A stretch of DNA of 64,000 nucleotides, from contig NZ_LQCI01000017.1 of the NCBI RefSeq assembly GCF_001613935.1, forward strand, positions 1 to 64,000, given 5' to 3'. This DNA is from Amycolatopsis regifaucium. GTDB taxonomy: Bacteria > Actinomycetota > Actinomycetes > Mycobacteriales > Pseudonocardiaceae. Below are positions 56,704 to 64,000 of the stretch, piece by piece. Below the pieces are notes generated by a model. It was given only the letters and a program-made list of their open reading frames with translations, did no database searches and was not told the origin of the DNA. The stretch's first letter is position 1, and each line of letters opens with the position of its first letter. The translations under genes were made by a program, and so were the position numbers.

Positions 56704-57705
56704 ATGCGACACGGTGACATTTCCGCCAGCCCCGACACGGTCGGCGTCGCGGTGGTCAACTACAAGATGCCGCGGCTGCACACCAAGGCCGAGGTCCTCG
56801 CCAACGCCCGCGAGATCGCCGAAATGGTGGTGGGCATGAAGTCCGGGCTTCCCGGCATGGATCTCGTGGTGTTCCCCGAGTACTCGACGCAGGGCATCAT
56901 GTACGACCCGGAGGAGATGTACGAGACCGCCGCGACGATCCCCGGGGAGGAGACCGAAATCTTCGCCGCCGCTTGCCGGGAGGCGCGGACCTGGGGTGTC
57001 TTCTCCATCACCGGTGAGCGGCACGAGGACCACCCGCACAAGCCGCCGTACAACACTCTCGTGCTCATCGACGACCGGGGCGAGATCGTCCAGAAGTACC
57101 GCAAGATCCTGCCGTGGTGCCCGATCGAAGGCTGGTACCCCGGCGACGAGACCTACGTCAGCGACGGCCCCAAGGGGTTGAAGATCTCGCTGATCATCTG
57201 CGACGACGGGAACTATCCGGAGATCTGGCGGGACTGCGCGATGAAGGGCGCCGAACTGATCGTGCGCTGCCAGGGCTACATGTATCCGGCCAAGGAGCAG
57301 CAGGTGCTCATGGCCAAGGCGATGGCGTGGGCCAACAACTGTTACGTGGCCGTGGCGAACGCCGCCGGTTTCGACGGCGTGTACTCGTACTTCGGCCATT
57401 CCGCGATCATCGGTTTCGACGGCCGCACCCTCGGCGAGACCGGCGAGGAGGAATACGGGATCCAGTACGCGCAATTGTCCGTCTCGGCGATCCGGGACGC
57501 GCGCGCCTACGACCAGTCGCAGAACCACATCTTCAAACTGCTGCACCGCGGCTACACCGGCGTCCAGGACGCGGACGAAGGCGACCAGGGCGTGGCGGAC
57601 TGCCCGTTCGACTTCTACCGGCTCTGGGTCACCGACGCCAAGAAGGCACAGGAGAAGGTCGAGTCGATCACCCGCGACACGATCACTCCTCGTCACCCGG
57701 GCTGA
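56704..57705 (+). CDS. amiE: Aliphatic amidase
   Basis: 333 residues, with AGAAGGAG upstream. Nitrilase-superfamily catalytic triad at exactly the AmiE numbers: E59 ('FPEYSTQG'), K134 ('KYRKILPW') and C166 ('[11 protein letters not shown]'). The N-terminus '[26 protein letters not shown]' is that of AmiE rather than formamidase AmiF. Hydrolyses short aliphatic amides to the acid and ammonia. Probably controlled by the nearby MarR protein and preceded by an amide-binding protein gene. Confidence 0.95.
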   Translation: MRHGDISASPDTVGVAVVNYKMPRLHTKAEVLANAREIAEMVVGMKSGLPGMDLVVFPEYSTQGIMYDPEEMYETAATIPGEETEIFAAACREARTWGVFSITGERHEDHPHKPPYNTLVLIDDRGEIVQKYRKILPWCPIEGWYPGDETYVSDGPKGLKISLIICDDGNYPEIWRDCAMKGAELIVRCQGYMYPAKEQQVLMAKAMAWANNCYVAVANAAGFDGVYSYFGHSAIIGFDGRTLGETGEEEYGIQYAQLSVSAIRDARAYDQSQNHIFKLLHRGYTGVQDADEGDQGVADCPFDFYRLWVTDAKKAQEKVESITRDTITPRHPG

Positions 57706-57750
57706 GGACGTCACCGGATCGAACACTGGGATCCGCGGCCCGGTGGCGGC

Positions 57751-59202
57751 TCACGAGGCCGGGATCGCCTCGTCGCTGGCCAACCTGGCGTCCTTCGTCG
57801 AACCGCGCTGACGCCCGGTTCCGGTGATGATCGCCGCGAGGACGGCCATCACCAGCGGCACCACCAACGCCGCGCGGAACCCGCCGAGCGCGGCTTCTCG
57901 CGACCCGTCCCCGAGGGCGGCGACGTTGACGGCGGTCACCGTGGACAGCCCGAGCGCCGCGCCGAACTGGAAGGCCGTGTACAGCAGGCCGCCCGCCAGG
58001 CCTTGCTCGTCTTCGGCGATCCCCTCGGTGGCGACGATGGTGAGCGGTCCGTAGGCGAGTGCGAACCCCAGTCCCAGGGTGATCATCGACGGGAACATCG
58101 CCGCGTACGTCCAATCCAGGCCCAGTGGCAGGAAAAGCGCGTACGCCCCGGCGGCGAGCACGAGGCCGGCGAAGATCACCCTCGTGTGGCCGAATTTCGC
58201 CACCAGCCGCGGCGTCACCGTCGGCGCGAGGACGGCGTCGACCCCGACGGCCAGGAGAGCCAAGCTCGTCTCGAGTGTCGACCAGCCTCGGAGTTCCTGC
58301 AGGTACAGGGTGACGAGGAACTGGAACCCGAAGAACGACCCCGCGAAGAGCAGCGCACTGGCGTTGGCCCGGACCAGCGGCCCCGATTTCAGGATCCCCA
58401 GCCGCACCAGTGGTGCGGGCAAGCGGCGTTCGATGGCCACGAAGGCCACGAGCGCGGCCGCTCCCCCGGCGAAGGACGCGACGGTCCAGCCCCAGCCTTG
58501 TCCGGGGTGCTCCAGCCGGACCACCGCGTAGGCGATCAGCAACATCGCCGCGGTGACGGTGACCGCTCCGGCGAAGTCCGCGCGCCGCGGAACACGTTCC
58601 CGCACCACGGGTTCCTTGATGAGCCAGAGCGCGGCGAGCAGGATGACGGCGGACAGGAGCACCGGCGTGAAGAACACCCAGCGCCAGTCGATCCTGGTCA
58701 GCAGCCCGCCGATGACCAGGCCGAGCGTGAAACCGCCCGCGGCCGTGCCGGCGTAGAACAGCAAGGCCTTGTCGCGCTTCGGGCCCTCCTCGAAGCTCGT
58801 GGTGATGATCGACAGGCCCGCCGGGGTCATGAAGGCCGCGGCGACGCCGGTGACGAAGCGGGCGAGCAGCAACGTCCAGCCTTCGGTGGCGAACCCGCCG
58901 AGTCCGGAAAAGACGAGGAACACCACCAGCCAGGTGAGGAACGTGCGGCGGCGGCCGTACAGGTCGGCGGCGCGCCCGCCCAGCAGCATGAATCCGCCGT
59001 AGCCGAGCACATAGGCGCTCACCACGCCGCTCAGCATGGCGGTCGACAGGCCGAGTTCGGCCCGGATGGACGGCAACGCCACGTTCAGCATGGCGACGTC
59101 GATGCCCTCCAGGAAGATGGCGCCGCACAGCACCAGAAGCACACCCCGGGCCCGCCCGCTCATCTTCTCGGGGACGCGCGACGGTGTTCTTGTCGTGGTC
59201 AA
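57751..59202 (-). CDS. MFS drug-export type transporter (EmrB/QacA, 14-TM)
   Basis: 483 residues from a TTG at 59202 (GGGAG nine bases upstream); the ATG at 59163 is the alternative. Thirteen or fourteen hydrophobic helices. Motifs: 'LEGIDVAMLNVALPSIRAELG' (motif D1), 'GYGGFMLLGGRAADLYGRRRTFLT' (motif A) and 'ARFVTGVAAAFMTPAGLSIITTSF' (motif B/C). Typical of the DHA2 proton-coupled exporters. Divergent from an HxlR-type regulator, with an inverted repeat between them, so probably induced by a drug or aldehyde. Confidence 0.88.
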   Translation of the reverse strand: MTTTRTPSRVPEKMSGRARGVLLVLCGAIFLEGIDVAMLNVALPSIRAELGLSTAMLSGVVSAYVLGYGGFMLLGGRAADLYGRRRTFLTWLVVFLVFSGLGGFATEGWTLLLARFVTGVAAAFMTPAGLSIITTSFEEGPKRDKALLFYAGTAAGGFTLGLVIGGLLTRIDWRWVFFTPVLLSAVILLAALWLIKEPVVRERVPRRADFAGAVTVTAAMLLIAYAVVRLEHPGQGWGWTVASFAGGAAALVAFVAIERRLPAPLVRLGILKSGPLVRANASALLFAGSFFGFQFLVTLYLQELRGWSTLETSLALLAVGVDAVLAPTVTPRLVAKFGHTRVIFAGLVLAAGAYALFLPLGLDWTYAAMFPSMITLGLGFALAYGPLTIVATEGIAEDEQGLAGGLLYTAFQFGAALGLSTVTAVNVAALGDGSREAALGGFRAALVVPLVMAVLAAIITGTGRQRGSTKDARLASDEAIPAS

Positions 59203-59232
59203 GATCGGTTCTCCCTCAGTGCGCGAGGTCCG

Positions 59233-59268
59233 ACGGTTACTCGTCAGCCGGTCGGTTCCCTCTTGTAA
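59233..59268. promoter_or_regulatory. Candidate HxlR operator
   Basis: GGTTAC (59233-59238) and GTAACC (59263-59268) form an inverted repeat with a 24-base gap. It lies between the divergent MFS and HxlR genes. The arm spacing would place two dimers or two ends of one on adjacent helical turns. Confidence 0.45.
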
Positions 59269-59299
59269 CCAAAGGGATCTTCCGTCACCATCGATGCCC

Positions 59300-59722
59300 A
59301 TGGAAGAAGGCACTTTGAACTCACCCAGTCGTTGTGAACTCACCGAGGCCGACTACGAAGCCTTCCAGTGGGACACGCGTGAGGACTGCGAGGTCCGGCA
59401 GATCCTGGACCGCGTGGCGGATAAATGGTCACTTCTGGTCATCGCGCTGCTCGACCGGAACACCCTCCGGTTCACCGAACTGAAGTACAAGATCGACGGC
59501 ATCAGCCAGCGCATGCTCACTACCACGCTGCGTCATCTCGAACGCGACGGTCTGGTCCACCGGACGGTCTATCCGGTCGTGCCACCCCGCGTCGACTACG
59601 CGCTGACACCGCTGGGCATGACCCTGCTCCAGACCATCCAGTCGCTGGTCACCTGGACCGAGGACCACCAAAGCGAGATCGCCGCCGCGCGCGCCCGGTA
59701 CGACCAGCGTGTCACCGTCTAG
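59300..59722 (+). CDS. HxlR-family transcriptional regulator
   Basis: 140 residues (an ATG two codons upstream, 59294, is equally possible). HxlR domain: 'REDCEVRQILDRVADKWSLLVIALLDRNTLRFTELKYKIDGISQRMLTTTLRHLERDGLVHRTVYPVVPPRVDYALTPLG', with the Cys-V pair near 34-35 ('CEV') that in relatives senses oxidants or aldehydes. Probable repressor or activator of the divergent MFS gene. It is followed eight bases later by a ROK protein gene. Confidence 0.9.
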   Translation: MEEGTLNSPSRCELTEADYEAFQWDTREDCEVRQILDRVADKWSLLVIALLDRNTLRFTELKYKIDGISQRMLTTTLRHLERDGLVHRTVYPVVPPRVDYALTPLGMTLLQTIQSLVTWTEDHQSEIAAARARYDQRVTV

Positions 59723-59730
59723 GGAGCCGC

Positions 59731-60714
59731 ATGGCGAAGCTGTCGGGCGGGGATCCGTCACTGCTGCGGCGGCTCAACGCCATAGCGGTCCTGCGGGCGC
59801 TGTACGCGGCCGAAGAACTCACCCTCGCCGAACTGGTCAAGGCGAGCGAGGTCTCCCGGCCGACGGTCGAGGAGATCGCCACCGACCTCGGTGAGCAGGG
59901 CCTGGTCGAGGAGGTCCCCCTCTCCCCCGACGCGCCGAGGCCGGTGGGCAGGCCGGCCAAGCGGTACCGCTTCCGTGCCGAAGCCGGGCACGTCGCCGGC
60001 CTCGAGATCGGTCCGCACAAGGCCTTGTGCCTGGTCGCCGACCTTCGTGGCGACGTCGTCGGCCGGGCGAGGACCGACCTCATCCCGGAGATGGCCGCGG
60101 CCGACCGCCTCGGCATCGCTCATCGGGTACTCGGTGCCGCGGTCGAGGGCCGTTCGAACCTGCGCGCGCTCGGCGTCGGCACCATCGGGGTGGTGTCCGG
60201 CGGCAAGGTCGTCCGCGGCGAACGCCTTCCCGGCTGGACCGGTCTCGACCTGCCCGCGGAGTTCGGCGGCGCCTGCCCGGTACTGGCGGCCGACGACACC
60301 AAGCTGGCGACGCTGGCCGAGCACTGGCGCGGAGTCGCGCACGGCGTCGACGACGTCGTCTACGTGCGGGCCGGGCGGACCGTGTCACTCGGCCTGCTGC
60401 TCGGCGGGAAGCTGCACGCTGGGCACCACGGCGCGGCAGGCGAGATCGGCGCCCTGCGCGAGTTCGCGGCATCCGGCAGGTTCGTCGAGCTCGTCGCCGC
60501 CACCGTGCTCACCGTGGACCCGCAACTGGTGGTGATCGGCGGGACGGATGCCCCGACGGCGGCACCGCTGCGGACCGAATTGGCCAGACTGTGCCTGTTC
60601 CCGGTACGCGTCGAGACGTCGACGCTCGGGGACGACTCGGTGGCGCTCGGCGCGGTGCGGCTGGCGCTCACCCGGGTGGAGCGGGAGTTGTTCAGCGTCG
60701 CGGACGTCGCCTGA
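59731..60714 (+). CDS. ROK-like protein with degenerate zinc site
   Basis: 327 residues, about 60 shorter than the other ROK protein in this window (3480). An N-terminal winged helix ('LNAIAVLRALYAAEELTLAELVKASEVSRPTVEEIATDLGEQGLV') is followed by a ROK/actin-like fold ('AGLEIGPHKALCLVADLRGDVVGRAR', 'VGTIGVVSGGKVVRGERLPGWTGLDLP'). The CxCGxxGCxE zinc motif is absent: 'HAGHHGAAGEIGALREFAASGRF' replaces it. A regulator with altered ligand binding is likely. It overlaps the convergent permease gene by 23 bases. Confidence 0.82.
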   Translation: MAKLSGGDPSLLRRLNAIAVLRALYAAEELTLAELVKASEVSRPTVEEIATDLGEQGLVEEVPLSPDAPRPVGRPAKRYRFRAEAGHVAGLEIGPHKALCLVADLRGDVVGRARTDLIPEMAAADRLGIAHRVLGAAVEGRSNLRALGVGTIGVVSGGKVVRGERLPGWTGLDLPAEFGGACPVLAADDTKLATLAEHWRGVAHGVDDVVYVRAGRTVSLGLLLGGKLHAGHHGAAGEIGALREFAASGRFVELVAATVLTVDPQLVVIGGTDAPTAAPLRTELARLCLFPVRVETSTLGDDSVALGAVRLALTRVERELFSVADVA

Positions 60715-62080
60715 GCAGGCTGATCACCACGATCAGCACGGCGACCGCGCCACTGGTGAACAGCTGCGTCCGCGCGTCGGCGTCGGTCCACATGAGGATC
60801 AGCACGCCCGCCATCGCGAGCAGCGCGACCCAGCTGAGCCACGGGAAACCCCACATCCGCACCGGCAGGTCCGCGGCCGTGCCGTCGCGTTCCGCCGCTT
60901 TCCGCAGCCGCAGCTGGGAGACGGCGACGAAGATCCACACCAGCAGGATGTTCGCGCCGATGGCGTTGAGCAGGAACGGCAGGACGCGGTCCGGGGCGAG
61001 GAAGTTCAGCAGGACGGCCACGAAACCGAAGGCGACCGACGCCAGCACCGCCGTCCGTGGCACCCCGGCGCCGGAGAGCCGCAGCATCGCGCGCGGTGCC
61101 TCACCTCGCGAAGCCAGCGAGAAGACCATCCGCGAAGCGCCGTAAAGGTTCGCGTTGAGTGCCGAGAGCAGCGAGGTCAGCACGACGAAGCTCATCAGGA
61201 GCGCCGCCGACGGGACCCCGACCTGCTCCAGCACCGTCACGAACGGACTGCTGTTGGCCGAAGCGGACTCCCACGGCAGCAACAGCACCATCAGCGCGAC
61301 CGAACCGACGTAGAACAGCAGCAGCCGGACGATCACCGTCCGTGTGGTGCGGCGGATCGAATCCGCCGGATCGTCGGATTCCGCCGCGGCGATGGTGACC
61401 AGTTCCATGCCACCGAAGGAGAACGCGACCGCTAGCAGCCCGGTCAGCACTCCTTGCAGACCGTTGGGCAGGAATCCGCCGTGCCCGGTGAGGTTGCTCA
61501 GGCCGACCGGCGACGTCCCCGGCAGGATCCCGAAGACCGCCAGCGTGCCGAGCACGAGGAAGGCCACCACCGCGGTCACCTTGATCGCGCCGAACCAGAA
61601 CTCGAACTCCCCGAACGAGCGCACGGCGAACAGGTTCACCACGGTGAGCACGGCCATGAACGCCAGCACCCAGGTCCACTGTGGAATCACCGGAAGCAGC
61701 CCGTTCGCGATCCCGGCCGCCGCGGTGGCTTCGGCGGCCACCACGACCACCAGCAGCGACCAGTACAGCCAGCCGACGGTGAACCCCGCCCAGCGCCCGA
61801 GCGCCTTCTCCGCGTACACCGAGAACGAACCGCTGCTCGGCTCGGCGGCCGCCATCTCGCCCAGCATGCGCATGACCAGCACCATCAGCAGCCCGGCGAC
61901 CACATAGGACAGCAGGATGCCGGGGCCGGCGGTCTTGATCCCCGCGCCGGTGCCGACGAACAGGCCGGCGCCGATAGCCCCGCTGATGGCCAGCATGGTG
62001 ACGTGCCGCCGCCGGAAACCGGTGCCGAGTGACCGGGTCTCCGGTGCGGTCACGGGTTCGGCGGGACCTGGTGCGGGCAT
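60692..62080 (-). CDS. Amino-acid permease (APC superfamily, GabP-like)
   Basis: 462 residues, ATG at 62080 behind GGATCC. Twelve membrane helices. The APC consensus 'GTGFRRRHVTMLAISGAIGAGLFVGTGAGIKTAGPGILLSYVVAGLLMVLVMRMLGEMAAAEPSSGSFSVYAEKALG' is intact, and 'AFSFGGMELVTIAAAESDDPADSIRRTTRTVIVRLLLFY' matches helix 6. It probably imports or exchanges an amino acid or GABA. Thirty-four bases after the decarboxylase stop in the same direction, a pairing that suggests amino-acid uptake and decarboxylation. Confidence 0.92.
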   Translation of the reverse strand: MPAPGPAEPVTAPETRSLGTGFRRRHVTMLAISGAIGAGLFVGTGAGIKTAGPGILLSYVVAGLLMVLVMRMLGEMAAAEPSSGSFSVYAEKALGRWAGFTVGWLYWSLLVVVVAAEATAAAGIANGLLPVIPQWTWVLAFMAVLTVVNLFAVRSFGEFEFWFGAIKVTAVVAFLVLGTLAVFGILPGTSPVGLSNLTGHGGFLPNGLQGVLTGLLAVAFSFGGMELVTIAAAESDDPADSIRRTTRTVIVRLLLFYVGSVALMVLLLPWESASANSSPFVTVLEQVGVPSAALLMSFVVLTSLLSALNANLYGASRMVFSLASRGEAPRAMLRLSGAGVPRTAVLASVAFGFVAVLLNFLAPDRVLPFLLNAIGANILLVWIFVAVSQLRLRKAAERDGTAADLPVRMWGFPWLSWVALLAMAGVLILMWTDADARTQLFTSGAVAVLIVVISLLRRRPRR

Positions 62081-62114
62081 GGTGGATCCATTCGTCTGCG
62101 GCGGTACGCGGCGC

Positions 62115-63479
62115 TCAACCGCGGGACAACTCTTCCAGCCGCTCATGGAGCCGGTCGACGTGGTCCTCGCTTTCGGGCTTCATCAGCACGCTACGCAGGA
62201 TCCTCGCGGCGTCGGCGTCCGCCTCGGCTCCGGTGTGACGCAGGCCGAACTGCCGGTCGCTCACCCGCAGGGTGCTGAGGTACACCGGATCCTTCGCCGC
62301 GGCCATGCCGTTGCGCAGGATCCGCGCGCTCTCCGCGTCGATCTTCGACAAGGAAAGCGGTTCCGTACGCGGGAAGTACGCGACGATGTCGAGTTCCGGC
62401 GGCTGGTACAGGTCGAACCGCTCGGAGTCCTTCAGCAGTTTCGCCCACCGCAACGCCGCGCGGCGCCCAGCCGCGAGCACCCGGCCCAACCCGTCGGGAG
62501 TGGGCGGCAGCACCCGGAAGGTGAGCCACAACGCGGCGGCGGCCGCACCCGCCCGGGAGCATTCCAGGCTGATCTCGCCGAGGTGCAGATCTTCGGAGGT
62601 GAAGTAGGTGTACGGCGAATCGTGCAGGTAGAAGCGTCCCACTCGGGGATCCTTGAACAGCACCGCCCCGCAACCGTAGGGCTGGAGACCGTGCTTGTGC
62701 GGATCGATGACGATCGAATCGGCCTCGGCGATGGCGAGCCACGGCGCCTCGGGCAGCCCTTCCGGACCGTCCAAACCGGACAGAAGCCGGAAGAACCCAC
62801 CGTAGGCGGCGTCGACGTGTACGCGGACGCCGTATCGCTCGCGCAGCGCCAGCGCCTCGTGGACCGGTTCCACCGCGCCGAGCGCCGTCGTGCCCGCGGT
62901 GAGCACCACGGTGCCGATCTTCCCGGTACGCAGCAGGTCTTCGAGCGCGTCGAGATCCATCGCGCCGCGAGCGTCCACGGGGACCGTGTGGCCCTCGACG
63001 CCGAGCACGCCGCACATCCGGCCGTGCGTGTAGTGCGCCTCGGCGCTGTAGGCGATCCCCTTGCCGGGATGCGATTCCCGGGCCACGAACAGCGCTTCGA
63101 GGTTCGCCACCGTGCCACTGGTGGTCAGATGCCCAAGATGCTCCGTATAGCCGAACATCGTGGCCAGCTGCCGGACTACCTCGCGTTCCATCTCGGCCGT
63201 CGCCGGACCGCCGTCTAGCGCGTGGTTGTTGGGATTGACCAGCATCGCGGTCAGATAGCCGACCACCGCGGCCGGATGCGGCGGTTTGAGCATCTGGCCC
63301 GCGTAGGACGGGTGGAAGAACGGGTAGTTGTCCTTCAACCGCTCGGTGAGCTCCTCGAACGCGGTCTCGAACCGCCCGTCGGGGATCTCCAGCGAAGGAT
63401 GCGGTCGCACGGGAGTGAACGTCTCCGCCCACGCCTCGTTCGACGTCAACGCCTGACCGAGCCAGTACCGGAAGTCCAT
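62115..63479 (-). CDS. PLP-dependent group II amino-acid decarboxylase
   Basis: 454 residues from the ATG at 63479. The PLP lysine is K262 in 'SIVIDPHKHGLQPYG', with D223 ('VHVDAAYGGFF') and the stacking His H150 in 'AEAHYTHGRM'. 'HPSYAGQMLKPPHPAAVVGYLTAMLVNPNNHALDGGPATAEMEREVV' is typical of tyrosine/aromatic and MfnA-like enzymes. The substrate amino acid is not determined. It precedes the permease gene, and a MarR-type gene lies upstream, probably regulating both. Confidence 0.9.
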   Translation of the reverse strand: MDFRYWLGQALTSNEAWAETFTPVRPHPSLEIPDGRFETAFEELTERLKDNYPFFHPSYAGQMLKPPHPAAVVGYLTAMLVNPNNHALDGGPATAEMEREVVRQLATMFGYTEHLGHLTTSGTVANLEALFVARESHPGKGIAYSAEAHYTHGRMCGVLGVEGHTVPVDARGAMDLDALEDLLRTGKIGTVVLTAGTTALGAVEPVHEALALRERYGVRVHVDAAYGGFFRLLSGLDGPEGLPEAPWLAIAEADSIVIDPHKHGLQPYGCGAVLFKDPRVGRFYLHDSPYTYFTSEDLHLGEISLECSRAGAAAAALWLTFRVLPPTPDGLGRVLAAGRRAALRWAKLLKDSERFDLYQPPELDIVAYFPRTEPLSLSKIDAESARILRNGMAAAKDPVYLSTLRVSDRQFGLRHTGAEADADAARILRSVLMKPESEDHVDRLHERLEELSRG

Positions 63480-63555
63480 CGGGCGCCCTTCGATCGTTCG
63501 GCTCCGAAAAACGTAGGAGCCGCGGGAGGGCCCGCGCAACCGCCTTCGGTAGGGC

Positions 63556-64000
63556 TCAGCTCCCCTGGATCACCGTTAGCCGACGCCGCTCCTCGCCCTT
63601 CTCCTCCAATTGCTTGACGATCTCCCGCAAGGAGCCGGCCAGTTCGGTGCACTCCGCGGGGCTGAGCCGCTCGGTGACGAACGCCTCTTCCTGGTTGAAT
63701 TCCGGGAACAGCTCCCGCATGAGCCGCTCACCCTCCGGCGTCAACGCGAGCAGCACCAACCGGCCGTCGCCCGGGTGTCTGCGCCGGGTGACCAGGCCAT
63801 GGGCCTCCAGCGTCTTCATGACCCCGGTCAGCGTTCCCTTGGTGATCCCGGATTCGGCGGCGACGTGCCGGGTCTCCTTCTCACCGAAGATCCAGACGAC
63901 CCAGAGCACCACGAACGCGGTCCAGGTGAGGCCCGCCTTCCGCAGGACCGAGTTCTCGAAGTGCAGCCGGACCGCCGTGGCCGCGCGGTGGAGGTTGGCC
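63556..64000 (-). CDS. MarR-family regulator, 5' end outside the window
   Basis: The frame is open from the window edge ('ANLHRAATAVRLHFENSVLRKAGLTWTAFVVLWVVW') to the stop at 63556, about 147 residues; the true start is beyond 64000. MarR winged helix: 'VAAESGITKGTLTGVMKTLEAHGLVTRRRHPGDGRLVLLALTPEGERLM', with the DNA-contacting wing R-x-x-H-P-x-D-G-R. Transcribed toward the decarboxylase/permease pair (77-base gap), which it may control. Confidence 0.88.
   Translation of the reverse strand, partial: ANLHRAATAVRLHFENSVLRKAGLTWTAFVVLWVVWIFGEKETRHVAAESGITKGTLTGVMKTLEAHGLVTRRRHPGDGRLVLLALTPEGERLMRELFPEFNQEEAFVTERLSPAECTELAGSLREIVKQLEEKGEERRRLTVIQGS

Overview
The window is a high-GC actinomycete chromosome segment. 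Its gene set and intergenic repeats fit Pseudonocardiales, most likely Amycolatopsis (inference from F420-type and mycothiol-linked enzymes, NAD-GDH of the L_180 type, GTG/TTG starts and ATGA/GTGA gene overlaps). Genus is not proven by any single feature.

Layout. 1-2907: right end of an integrated actinomycete integrative-conjugative element (AICE). It holds a truncated transfer-type membrane protein, a small HTH protein, a KorSA-like GntR repressor with three copies of one operator, a methyltransferase-like cargo gene, and a 3' tRNA-Pro(UGG) fragment that marks the attachment site. 2954-9590: GNAT, then a ROK regulator with a sulfonate-uptake/desulfonation operon (lipoprotein, ATPase, permease, FMN monooxygenase, TauD-type dioxygenase), all translationally coupled. 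9661-13757: lone ECF sigma factor, a three-gene minus-strand cluster headed by a KstR-type operator, and a Gly/Asp-rich membrane protein. 13847-39399: a housekeeping block whose order (Nei glycosylase, rpiB, DsbA-type nitroreductase, pepN, DUF5130, ctaJ, HNH, glbO, alpha-glucosidase, conserved protein, thioesterase, gdh, ettA, SSB-like) matches, from memory, Mycobacterium tuberculosis Rv2464c-Rv2478c. Extra genes are inserted in it, including comB plus an MBL hydrolase, mscS, an LVIVD/DUF305 pair, a TPR/proline-rich protein and a striking repeat protein. 39650-46491: CtaG/CopD-type copper/oxidase-assembly membrane protein, histidine phosphatase, orphan NarL-type kinase, MFS exporter divergent from a LacI regulator, secreted I36-type protein. 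46735-55004: tRNA-Arg(UCU), WXG100-like pair, lipoprotein, adaptor/MacB-type ABC exporter and a convergent lipoprotein/kinase/response-regulator operon. 55013-57705: MarR/AmiC-like/AmiE aliphatic amidase locus with three matching operators. 57751-64000: MFS/HxlR pair, degenerate ROK protein, and an amino-acid permease/PLP decarboxylase/MarR module.

The most unusual item is 21189-21560. It encodes a 123-residue protein made of 15 exact-length six-residue repeats (GTRVT plus one variable residue). All nucleotide differences in the five constant columns are synonymous, so the protein rather than the DNA appears to be under selection. I recognise no family for it. Two families of intergenic palindromes (family I at three convergent gene junctions, family II at two sites) and several regulator/operator pairings are also documented.
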